A stretch of DNA of 9,402 bases from an uncultured Roseburia sp. (GTDB lineage: Bacteria; Bacillota; Clostridia; Lachnospirales; Lachnospiraceae), in NCBI GenBank assembly GCA_934307185.1, contig CAKRCJ010000070.1:1-9402 (forward strand), in the 5' to 3' direction. Below, piece by piece: positions 1 to 5,649 of the stretch (the first letter of the stretch is position 1; each line of letters opens with the position of its first letter). The position numbers were made by a program, and so were the translations under genes. Below the pieces are notes generated by a model. It did no database searches. It was not told the origin of the DNA and was given only the letters and a program-made list of their open reading frames with translations.

Positions 1-9
1 ATTGATAAT

Positions 10-39
10 TTTTCAGACATTTTATATAATTTCTGAAAA
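10..39 (-). terminator. weak AT-rich inverted repeat after the DUF2156-GNAT gene
   Basis: TTTTCAGA (10-17) is complementary to TCTGAAAA (32-39), giving an 8-bp stem with a 14-nt loop just past the stop codon of the minus-strand gene. The stem is AT-rich and no long T run follows it on the minus strand, so it would be a poor intrinsic terminator. It may only protect the 3' end, or it may be chance in AT-rich DNA. Confidence 0.3.
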
Positions 40-47
40 TTTAATAA

Positions 48-1790
48 TTAAGCGAGTGATAAGGCAAAATAGCCGTCTTTTAATGCCTGTAATTTAGAAA
101 CGGTATCGTCCGTTTTCTTTACCATAATGCCTTCCCTCACATACTCTGACTGTGTCGTATTGGTCTGTGCCATAAGCTCCGGCAATAGTTCCTCTGTCTT
201 TTCCTCTGAAAGTGTTGTCTCAACAATACATAACCTTCCATTTTCCACATAATACATTAAAATATCTGCATCCGGCTTTTCTTCCTCTGCCATACGCTCA
301 TTCTCCCAGAGAATTTTTACTGTTTTTCCACCGCAAAAACAATTGAAATCAATTGCAAACTGAATTGCTTTTTCATCCCATGCGATAAAGCCGTCTCTCA
401 TCAATTTATGCTCACGGAGTGCTTTATATTCCGCGGCAGTCACATTTTCCACGGAATAACTGTTGATTTCCGCTGCAAAAAGGGACGCAAGCTTCTCTGT
501 TTTTATTATTTCCTTAGGAGAAAATGCCACCTCAAATCCCTGCTTTTCATAATAAGCAACAAGATTCTCCTCCGCAGGAACTAAAACAAGCGGCAGCTCA
601 AATATTTCCTGTGCCTTTTCCAATATTTTGGCCGCATATCCTTTTCCACGGTATTCTGGCAGCGTTGCAACCGCATACACATATTTTACCGGAAGCTCTG
701 CTTCCCCCTCTTTGATTGAAGCATCTAAAAAGCTTGCCATGGAAACAATTTTTCCATCTTCCCTTATTGTTAACATGTTGTCTTCTGTCATACGGTTTTC
801 TATATAAAAATCAATGATTTCTGCATCATCTCCAAAACAGGTCTGCCAAATTTGTTTTATCTGTGCTCTTTCGTTTTCTTTATCTGCAAATGTTACTTCA
901 CTGGAGACAGCCACATATTTTTTCAATAAAATTTCCGGGTAATATGACATTTTTGCCTTGCGTAACCCTGAATCACCGGTGTCTTCCTCCCGGTTGACAT
1001 AAGAAAAGCCCTCGCAGGCATGTAACACATACTGCTGGTTAATCATCGGATACGCCCCCTGCATGTCAGGAAATGCTTTTTCAAAATGTACGACATACGT
1101 GTCACTGTTTAACGGTTCTCCGATGGAAAATGCAACAATCTGTCCCGCCTTGCGGATTATTCCCCCGACAAGTCCAAGCTCGTCCATATGGTCGAACGCC
1201 TCATGTAACACGGACATTTCCTGTTCCATCTCTTCATTCCACTTCTCCGCGCGCATTTTTATCCAGGAATAAGTCATATTGCGACATTCATCTATATTCG
1301 TATCATCCAGTTTTTCATAAGACCAGTTATCTTCATCTTTAAATCTGGCGATATGATTTCGCTTTCCATGCAGTTTTTTTCCTGCCAGCGTTGCTAATTT
1401 TTCCCTGGAATAAATGTAATCATAATCATTCCGGTCGCCTTTTATCAGAAACTGTCCCGGATACCACTTAAGCATCTGTGCTCTATCAGCTTCACTTAAC
1501 GGGCTCATAATAAGCGGTCTTTCTTCTTTTTCACAAATTTCCATAAGTTCGTCGATTACCCTTTTCTTATCCCCGGCTCCAATCGGATAGGAATACATGA
1601 TAAGTCCGTTCTCCATAAAACGGATTACGGCGCACTCATGCTGTTTTGCTACTGCAACATCATAAACCTTGCGCCACACAAAATTATTGGCAAATGTATA
1701 TTCACAGGCATTTCTGTCATCCTCTTTGAATTTTTCTGTCATCCATGCTCTGTCAGCTAAGGTTATTTCATGAAATTGTATCATTGACAT
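48..1790 (-). CDS. DUF2156 (LPG-synthase C-terminal-like) / GNAT acetyltransferase fusion protein
   Basis: This is a 580-residue, probably cytoplasmic protein with no signal peptide or membrane segment. Residues 1 to about 295 match the DUF2156 family. Its hallmarks are visible: a basic GKKLHGKRNH segment near 137-146 and a C-terminal NREEDTGDSGLRKAK block near 266-280. Residues about 296-435 form a GNAT domain with the acetyl-CoA loop RGKGYA at 381-386, followed by YYEKQGF (413-419), a typical GNAT end. Residues about 436-580 are an extra domain I cannot name. DUF2156 relatives transfer aminoacyl groups from tRNA, and GNATs transfer acyl groups from CoA; the substrate here is unknown. It lacks the membrane half of MprF, so lipid lysinylation cannot be assumed. 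The start at 1790 is preferred over an in-frame ATG at 1805, because AAGGG lies 7 nt upstream of 1790 and nothing suitable precedes 1805. It appears monocistronic. Confidence 0.82.
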   Translation of the reverse strand: MSMIQFHEITLADRAWMTEKFKEDDRNACEYTFANNFVWRKVYDVAVAKQHECAVIRFMENGLIMYSYPIGAGDKKRVIDELMEICEKEERPLIMSPLSEADRAQMLKWYPGQFLIKGDRNDYDYIYSREKLATLAGKKLHGKRNHIARFKDEDNWSYEKLDDTNIDECRNMTYSWIKMRAEKWNEEMEQEMSVLHEAFDHMDELGLVGGIIRKAGQIVAFSIGEPLNSDTYVVHFEKAFPDMQGAYPMINQQYVLHACEGFSYVNREEDTGDSGLRKAKMSYYPEILLKKYVAVSSEVTFADKENERAQIKQIWQTCFGDDAEIIDFYIENRMTEDNMLTIREDGKIVSMASFLDASIKEGEAELPVKYVYAVATLPEYRGKGYAAKILEKAQEIFELPLVLVPAEENLVAYYEKQGFEVAFSPKEIIKTEKLASLFAAEINSYSVENVTAAEYKALREHKLMRDGFIAWDEKAIQFAIDFNCFCGGKTVKILWENERMAEEEKPDADILMYYVENGRLCIVETTLSEEKTEELLPELMAQTNTTQSEYVREGIMVKKTDDTVSKLQALKDGYFALSLA

Positions 1791-1797
1791 TTTAAAT

Positions 1798-1802
1798 CCC
1801 TT
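1798..1802 (-). promoter_or_regulatory. ribosome binding site deciding the start of the DUF2156-GNAT gene
   Basis: On the minus strand this reads AAGGG, with a 7-nt spacer to the ATG at 1788-1790. It lies inside the longer reading frame that would begin at 1805, which has only AT-rich sequence upstream. This supports the shorter protein. Confidence 0.6.
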
Positions 1803-1815
1803 CATTAATATAATA

Positions 1816-1821
1816 ATTATA
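1816..1821 (-). promoter_or_regulatory. candidate -10 box for the DUF2156-GNAT gene
   Basis: On the minus strand this reads TATAAT, about 26 nt upstream of the preferred start codon. No good -35 box sits at 17 nt (CTTTTA), so the assignment rests on the -10 box in an AT-rich stretch where such matches are common. Transcription from here would begin near 1809, giving a leader of about 19 nt. That would place the ATG at 1805 almost at the 5' end and again favours the start at 1790. Confidence 0.35.
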
Positions 1822-1890
1822 TTATTAGTCTACCAATTTAAAAGACTTTTTATTTTACTATTACAATCCGCAAATTGCAATAGAAGTGCA

Positions 1891-1928
1891 AAAAAAAGCT
1901 GACTGCCATCTGGCCGCCAGCTTTTTCT
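1891..1928 (-). terminator. intrinsic terminator of the ECF operon
   Basis: On the minus strand AAAAAGCTG pairs with CAGCTTTTT, with an inner GCC/GGC stem around an AGAT loop, and the T run follows directly. The structure ends 8 nt past the stop codon of the 78-residue gene, so it should end the whole four-gene transcript. The plus strand also ends in CTTTTTCTTT, so it may work in both directions. Confidence 0.8.
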
Positions 1929-1935
1929 TTCTCCC

Positions 1936-2172
1936 TTAGTTTGACATTAAAAACTTAATAATCTTCTCGGTGTCTTCCGGTTCATAAGCTACAATTTCAA
2001 GCTCTGGAATTTCAACATCAGAATTCAATAAACTTGTCAGTGAAACATACTGGCAGAGTTTGGAACGTAAATTCAGTCTGTCTCCCTCACCTGTAATTAA
2101 TTCCACCTTTCCAGCGCAGGAATCAATTACTTTAAAAAAGCCATCTACATCTGTGATATGTTTGATTTTCAT
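1936..2172 (-). CDS. small HPr-like protein without the active-site histidine, last cistron of the ECF operon
   Basis: The protein has 78 residues, is soluble and acidic, and I cannot give it a gene name. By eye its length and order of elements resemble HPr, the PTS phosphocarrier. A helix-like FFKVIDSCAGK (12-22) is followed by VELITGEGDRLNL (23-35), then RSKLCQYVSL (36-45) where HPr has the Ser46 helix, then PELEIVAYEPED (56-67) matching the HPr strand 'teVtIiaeGeDe', and a final helix. The HPr motif GLHARPA with phospho-His15 is absent, so it should not carry phosphate as HPr does. It begins 35 bp after the S-component stop codon, with AAAGGAG 9 nt before the ATG, and a terminator follows at once. 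It is therefore co-transcribed with the importer. Its function is unknown. The HPr relation is an inference that needs a profile or structure comparison. Confidence 0.75.
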   Translation of the reverse strand: MKIKHITDVDGFFKVIDSCAGKVELITGEGDRLNLRSKLCQYVSLTSLLNSDVEIPELEIVAYEPEDTEKIIKFLMSN

Positions 2173-2207
2173 AACAAAAATCTCCTTTCTTAAGTATTTG
2201 TTTTTTC

Positions 2208-2768
2208 TTATTCCTCTGCAGAAAGACTTCCCTTTTTGGAACGTGTCTTGCTGTAAACTAAAAGTAATAAACTGCCGATAACTCCTGCTGAAACCGCATT
2301 TGTAATCATTGCGATAACTCCTTGTGTAAATACATAGTTTGCAGGCTGGCTGTAAATAACAATATCAAGAACCGGAGCAACGACTAACCATGCGACTGCA
2401 TTCGCGATTACCTGATAAATGTTAAAACGAAGTACATCTTTTGCTCCAAAAATTCCTTCCTCAACCTTCATCTTCGGATAACATAATCCAATGAGAAAAC
2501 AGGATAAACCGGATGCAATTACCCAGCTCCACCATGGGGAACCATACTGTAAGGCATCAGATAACGCATGTCCGATAAATGCAATTAAAAATCCTGCAAT
2601 TGGTCCAAATAATGTTGCAAAAAATGCACCCACACCATATGCCGCCTGAATGTTTGTATCCGGAAATCCCGTTGGAATTTTAACAAACATAAATAACAGC
2701 ATAAAAAGCGCTGCACCTAAACCTGTTGCGACAAGTGTTTTTGTCTTAAATTCAAATAACTTTTTCAT
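2208..2768 (-). CDS. UPF0397-type ECF transporter S component (substrate-binding membrane subunit)
   Basis: This 186-residue integral membrane protein matches the UPF0397 / COG4720-type S-component family. Familiar parts are the N-terminal VATGLGAALF helix (13-22), FGPIAGFLIAFIGHALSDALQYG (54-76) followed by PWWSWVIASG (78-87), and a C-terminal GSLLLLVYSKTRSKKGSL tail. About five to six hydrophobic helices are visible, as expected. The small-residue pattern in helix 1 is where S components dock on the T subunit. The substrate is not known: this family is often labelled a riboflavin transporter, and a methionine-precursor role has also been suggested, but nothing in the sequence decides it. 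The start at 2768 has AAGGAGG 4 nt upstream. A longer in-frame version starting at 2837 would translate through a hairpin and is rejected. The gene lies 138 bp after the T gene, with its own likely promoter and structured leader. Confidence 0.88.
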   Translation of the reverse strand: MKKLFEFKTKTLVATGLGAALFMLLFMFVKIPTGFPDTNIQAAYGVGAFFATLFGPIAGFLIAFIGHALSDALQYGSPWWSWVIASGLSCFLIGLCYPKMKVEEGIFGAKDVLRFNIYQVIANAVAWLVVAPVLDIVIYSQPANYVFTQGVIAMITNAVSAGVIGSLLLLVYSKTRSKKGSLSAEE

Positions 2769-2772
2769 AAAT

Positions 2773-2779
2773 CCTCCTT
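2773..2779 (-). promoter_or_regulatory. ribosome binding site deciding the S-component start
   Basis: On the minus strand this reads AAGGAGG, a full Shine-Dalgarno match with a short 4-nt spacer to the ATG at 2766-2768. It rules out the in-frame ATG 69 nt further upstream. Confidence 0.8.
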
Positions 2780-2786
2780 GTTTTAC

Positions 2787-2848
2787 GAAGCAAAACCGAC
2801 TGTCCGGGCAGACAGCACTGTCTGACAGACTGTGCATGATTTTGCTTC
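2787..2848 (-). promoter_or_regulatory. 62-nt hairpin in the leader of the S-component gene
   Basis: GAAGCAAAA (2787-2795) and TTTTGCTTC (2840-2848) are exact 9-bp inverted copies. Inside, CAGACA (2809-2814) pairs with TGTCTG (2819-2824) around a GCAC loop. CTGTC at 2800-2804 can pair either with GACAG at 2824-2828 or with GACAG at 2811-2815, so mutually exclusive folds exist. The 3' foot of the outer stem is 7 nt from the ribosome binding site and does not cover it. There is no T run, so it is not a terminator. I do not recognise a known riboswitch class. It could be a regulatory leader, an mRNA stabilizer or processing signal, or a small repeat. Confidence 0.6.
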
Positions 2849-2868
2849 CTTACTTTATGATATTTTAT

Positions 2869-2897
2869 ATTATATCTCATTGCTTTTATATCTGCAA
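2869..2897 (-). promoter_or_regulatory. candidate internal promoter for the S component and the HPr-like gene
   Basis: On the minus strand TTGCAG (2892-2897), a 17-nt spacer and TATAAT (2869-2874) lie just after the stop codon of the T gene. The -10 box is perfect and the -35 box matches at three of six positions. Transcription would start near 2862 and give a leader of roughly 94 nt that contains the whole hairpin. This would allow the S component to be made at a level different from the ATPase and T subunits. Confidence 0.45.
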
Positions 2898-2906
2898 AAC
2901 ATTTTT

Positions 2907-3740
2907 CTATAGAAATGGATTCCAGTAACGCCCATGATTGCAGACTTTACAGAATACAACTGTGCCGGCAAAAACAAAAAACGCCAGAAACATACACACA
3001 TAATCTGCAAAAAGCAGCTTTTTCTTTGCATACCAGGTACGTTTTTTATGTTTTCCGAAGCCACGCAGCTCCATTGCATTCGTTATCGTATCAATTCTTG
3101 CCAGCGTGGAAAAAATAAGCGGCACACAGATATTGACGATATTTTTTATACGCACAGACAATTTTTCTTTTTTTGATAAATCAAGTCCCCTGCTCTGCTG
3201 AGCCAGTGAAATATCATTATACTCGCGCACCATATCCGGGAAATAACGAAGTGTAAGCGAAACCGCATAAGCTGCTTTATAGCTTACCTTCATCCCATTA
3301 ATTGCAGATGCAAATTCGCTCGGATTTGTCGTTAAAATAAAAATAATGCCAAACGGAATTGCCGAACAATATTTTATCAGCTTCGTCATCTGATATAACA
3401 GCTGCTCCTCCGTAAAATTATAACGTCCCGCAATGGAAAAAAGTTCATGGCTTGTGCCATAGATTTCCGTACCATACTGTGGAGAGAATAAATACGTCAG
3501 GACAAAGTTAAGAATTAAAAACACCAGTACATAATATAGCATTGTCTTTATCTGCGAAAACTTAATCTCAGATAATTTTAATATCGCAAAAGAAAATATC
3601 ATGATAAGTATTTCAATTCTTATGTCGTAAGCATACATTGCCGCAAACGTAAAAAACAGAAAACACAACAGTTTTGTCACACCGGAAAGATTATATACAA
3701 AATTGTCTCTCTCAACATAATCAAACAGCTTGGCTTTCAT
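2907..3740 (-). CDS. ecfT: ECF transporter transmembrane coupling protein (T component, EcfT/CbiQ family)
   Basis: This 277-residue membrane protein couples ATP hydrolysis by the A domains to the S component. Hydrophobic segments lie near residues 21-38, 42-57, 66-88, 118-138 and 244-264. Between the last two is the cytoplasmic helical region with the two family coupling motifs, QQSRGLD around R184 and MELRGFG around R226, which dock in grooves of the ATPases. The length is normal for the family. Its start codon lies inside the 3' end of the ATPase gene (20-bp overlap, 3721-3740), and its ribosome binding site AGGGAGG is within the ATPase coding sequence 9 nt upstream. This suggests translational coupling. 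The gene symbol is by family; the subfamily may be closer to YkoC or CbiQ. Confidence 0.9.
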   Translation of the reverse strand: MKAKLFDYVERDNFVYNLSGVTKLLCFLFFTFAAMYAYDIRIEILIMIFSFAILKLSEIKFSQIKTMLYYVLVFLILNFVLTYLFSPQYGTEIYGTSHELFSIAGRYNFTEEQLLYQMTKLIKYCSAIPFGIIFILTTNPSEFASAINGMKVSYKAAYAVSLTLRYFPDMVREYNDISLAQQSRGLDLSKKEKLSVRIKNIVNICVPLIFSTLARIDTITNAMELRGFGKHKKRTWYAKKKLLFADYVCMFLAFFVFAGTVVFCKVCNHGRYWNPFL

Positions 3741-5445
3741 TTCGGAATACCTCCCTCTCGTAGTCGATAAAATGCTGCACGAACTGTCCAGGATTTTCTA
3801 TTCCTACTGCAACCGCCAGTTCATAAAGACTTGTAAGCTTTAAGCTCGCACGTTCTGCAATGTCTTGGTTTGTAAGAATGTCTACTGCTGTACTGTCACC
3901 AATTTTTTCACCATCGTTAATTACTATCGCATGTGGTGTGTACTCAAGCATCAGGTGCATATCATGTGTAATCATAATAATTGTGACGCCCTGCTTATTT
4001 AAGTCTTTTAAAAATTCCATAATTTCTGTGTAATGTCTGTAATCCTGCCCTGCTGTCGGTTCGTCCAAAATAAGAATTTTCGGATTCATGACAAGCATAG
4101 ACGCAATCGTCACACGTTTTTTTTGCCCGAAGCTTAACGCTGAAACCGGCCACTTACGAAACTTGTAAAGTCCACAGACCTTTAAAGCCTGTTCGACTCT
4201 CTCTTCTATCTCCTCTTCCGCCATGCCGCAGATACGGAGTCCGAGCGCTACCTCATCATAAATCATCGGCTTGCAAATCATCTGGTTTGGGTTCTGCATA
4301 ACATAGCTTATATACCCGGAACGTTCTTTTATTGTCTGGTCTTTTAATGATTTCCCTTCAAAAAGAATATCTCCCTCGTCCTCTTTTACAAAGCCGCAGA
4401 TTACTTTTGCTAATGTGCTTTTTCCCGCTCCGTTCGTTCCAACAATACTTACCATTTCGCCTTCTTTAATGGAAAAATTGATATTTTTCAAAATTTTTCT
4501 TCTATTATTATATTGAAAGCTCAGATTTTTTGCGCAAAGAATTTCTTTTTTCTCTTCTTTTTCTTTTGGGAACTCATTTTTACTCCAATTTCTTACTTTT
4601 TCCCTGATTTCATCCGTAAGCTTTAAAGTGTCTATTCTTCCGGCACACATCTCTTTGGTCAGCTCCACACCTGCATACTTCATTGCTGTCACATAAAGTG
4701 GTTCACGGATACCAAGTTCTGTTAATTTTCCGGTTGCCATCAGTTCGTCCGGCGTACAATCCGATACAATCCTGCCTTCTGCCACCACCACAATACGATC
4801 TACATTGCGATACAGTACATCCTCTAACCGGTGTTCAATAATAACAACTGTTTTATTATATTCCTTCTGAATTCTGTCTATCAGGTCAATAGCTGTCTTT
4901 CCTGTTGCCGGGTCTAAATTTGCCAGCGGTTCATCAAAAAGCAGTACATCCACATCATCTACCATAACTCCCGCAAATGCAACTCTCTGTTTCTGTCCTC
5001 CGGACAACTCATAGGGGGAAGATTTTAAAAGCTTTCCCATATCAACCATGTCCGCAGCCTTTTGAACTGTCTCTTTCATCTGCTGCTGTTCCATGCAGTC
5101 ATTTTCAAGTGCAAACGCAATATCTTCACCGACAGATAATCCTACAAACTGACCGTCTGAATCCTGCAATACCGTTCCCACCTTCTTCGACAGTTCAAAA
5201 ATACTCATATCCGTTGTCTTTTTTCCTGAAATGCTGATGCTTCCCTGCATTTCACCCTTGTAGGAATTTGGAATCAGACCATTGATACAGTGTCCCATGG
5301 TGCTTTTTCCGCTGCCGCTCGGTCCGACAATCAAAACTTTTTCTCCCTCATAAATCGCGAGGTTGATATCATGAAGTGTCGGTGCCGCCTGGCTAAAATA
5401 CTGGAAGCTGAAATGGTCAAATTGAATGACCGCTTTTTTCTCCAT
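3721..5445 (-). CDS. fused double-ATPase component of an ECF transporter (EcfA1A2-like)
   Basis: This 574-residue protein holds two ABC ATPase domains, replacing the separate EcfA1 and EcfA2 of other systems. Domain 1 (about 5-240) has Walker A GPSGSGKST (41-49), Q-loop Q94, signature LSGGQKQ (147-153), Walker B VLLFDEP with D171 and E172, and switch H205. Domain 2 (about 301-530) has Walker A GTNGAGKST (336-344), Q384, an altered signature LSFGQKK (437-443), Walker B ILILDEP with D461 and E462, and H494. The SFGQ form is, from memory, common in the second half of this YkoD-like family, so both sites may be active. The 60-residue linker (about 240-300) is charged. GAGG lies 7 nt before the ATG. 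It is the first gene of the operon, driven by the promoter at 5510-5538. Being next to T and UPF0397-S genes implies a dedicated importer, although the ATPase could also serve other S components. Confidence 0.93.
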   Translation of the reverse strand: MEKKAVIQFDHFSFQYFSQAAPTLHDINLAIYEGEKVLIVGPSGSGKSTMGHCINGLIPNSYKGEMQGSISISGKKTTDMSIFELSKKVGTVLQDSDGQFVGLSVGEDIAFALENDCMEQQQMKETVQKAADMVDMGKLLKSSPYELSGGQKQRVAFAGVMVDDVDVLLFDEPLANLDPATGKTAIDLIDRIQKEYNKTVVIIEHRLEDVLYRNVDRIVVVAEGRIVSDCTPDELMATGKLTELGIREPLYVTAMKYAGVELTKEMCAGRIDTLKLTDEIREKVRNWSKNEFPKEKEEKKEILCAKNLSFQYNNRRKILKNINFSIKEGEMVSIVGTNGAGKSTLAKVICGFVKEDEGDILFEGKSLKDQTIKERSGYISYVMQNPNQMICKPMIYDEVALGLRICGMAEEEIEERVEQALKVCGLYKFRKWPVSALSFGQKKRVTIASMLVMNPKILILDEPTAGQDYRHYTEIMEFLKDLNKQGVTIIMITHDMHLMLEYTPHAIVINDGEKIGDSTAVDILTNQDIAERASLKLTSLYELAVAVGIENPGQFVQHFIDYEREVFRNESQAV

Positions 5446-5509
5446 CTGTTATCCTCGTTTCTATCTATAAATAATGAAGCAAAAAATAGGCATACTTCGT
5501 TACGTTAGC

Positions 5510-5538
5510 AGTATAAGCGCAGGGAAATGGGTTGTCAA
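5510..5538 (-). promoter_or_regulatory. sigma-A promoter of the ECF operon
   Basis: On the minus strand TTGACA (5533-5538), an exact 17-nt spacer and TATACT (5510-5515) give 11 of 12 consensus bases. Transcription should start near 5503, leaving a leader of about 57 nt before the ATPase start codon. That is too short for most vitamin riboswitches, and I see none. A weak GAAG/CTTC pairing in the leader is the only structure. Confidence 0.85.
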
Positions 5539-5606
5539 GCTTGGTAAATCCGTATTTATACAGATTAAATGTTTTGTCTAAAAATCTCGAAAAAAATTTC
5601 ATAATA

Positions 5607-5615
5607 TGATATAAT
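5607..5615 (+). promoter_or_regulatory. extended -10 promoter of the EAL protein gene
   Basis: TGATATAAT fits the extended -10 form TGnTATAAT exactly. No good -35 box lies at the usual distance (TCGAAA at 5587-5592), which is acceptable for extended -10 promoters. Transcription would start near 5622, about 28 nt before the ATG. Confidence 0.65.
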
Positions 5616-5638
5616 GTCAGACATATGAGATATATTGT

Positions 5639-5642
5639 GAGG
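5639..5642 (+). promoter_or_regulatory. ribosome binding site deciding the EAL protein start
   Basis: GAGG with a 7-nt spacer to the ATG at 5650. An in-frame TTG at 5644 is only 1 nt from it and cannot be the start. Confidence 0.7.
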
Positions 5643-5649
5643 ATTGTCT

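Noticed and set aside
48..1790. Calling the first gene a lysyl-phosphatidylglycerol synthase (MprF)
   Set aside because: The membrane flippase half is absent and only the soluble DUF2156-type domain is present, so lipid lysinylation is not supported.
1791..1805. ATG at 1805 as the start of the DUF2156-GNAT gene
   Set aside because: No Shine-Dalgarno sequence is upstream, whereas AAGGG precedes the ATG at 1790 with a good spacer.
2769..2837. Longer N-terminus for the S component from the in-frame ATG at 2837
   Set aside because: It would translate the hairpin leader and lacks a ribosome binding site, while AAGGAGG directly precedes the ATG at 2768 and family members start there.
2870..3176. 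Several open frames on both strands over the 3' end of the T-component gene
   Set aside because: They overlap well-supported EcfT coding sequence with its second coupling motif and have no start signals.
4110..4130. Altered ABC signature SFGQ in the second ATPase domain as a sign of a dead site
   Set aside because: Walker A, Walker B glutamate, Q-loop and switch histidine are all present, and this signature form is, to my knowledge, usual in the second half of fused ECF ATPases.
5446..5509. Possible riboswitch in the ECF operon leader (SAM, FMN, TPP or preQ1)
   Set aside because: The leader from the mapped promoter is only about 57 nt and shows just a 4-bp GAAG/CTTC pairing. No conserved riboswitch core is visible.
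5644..5649. TTG at 5644 as start of the EAL gene
   Set aside because: It is 1 nt from the GAGG ribosome binding site; the ATG at 5650 has the correct spacing.
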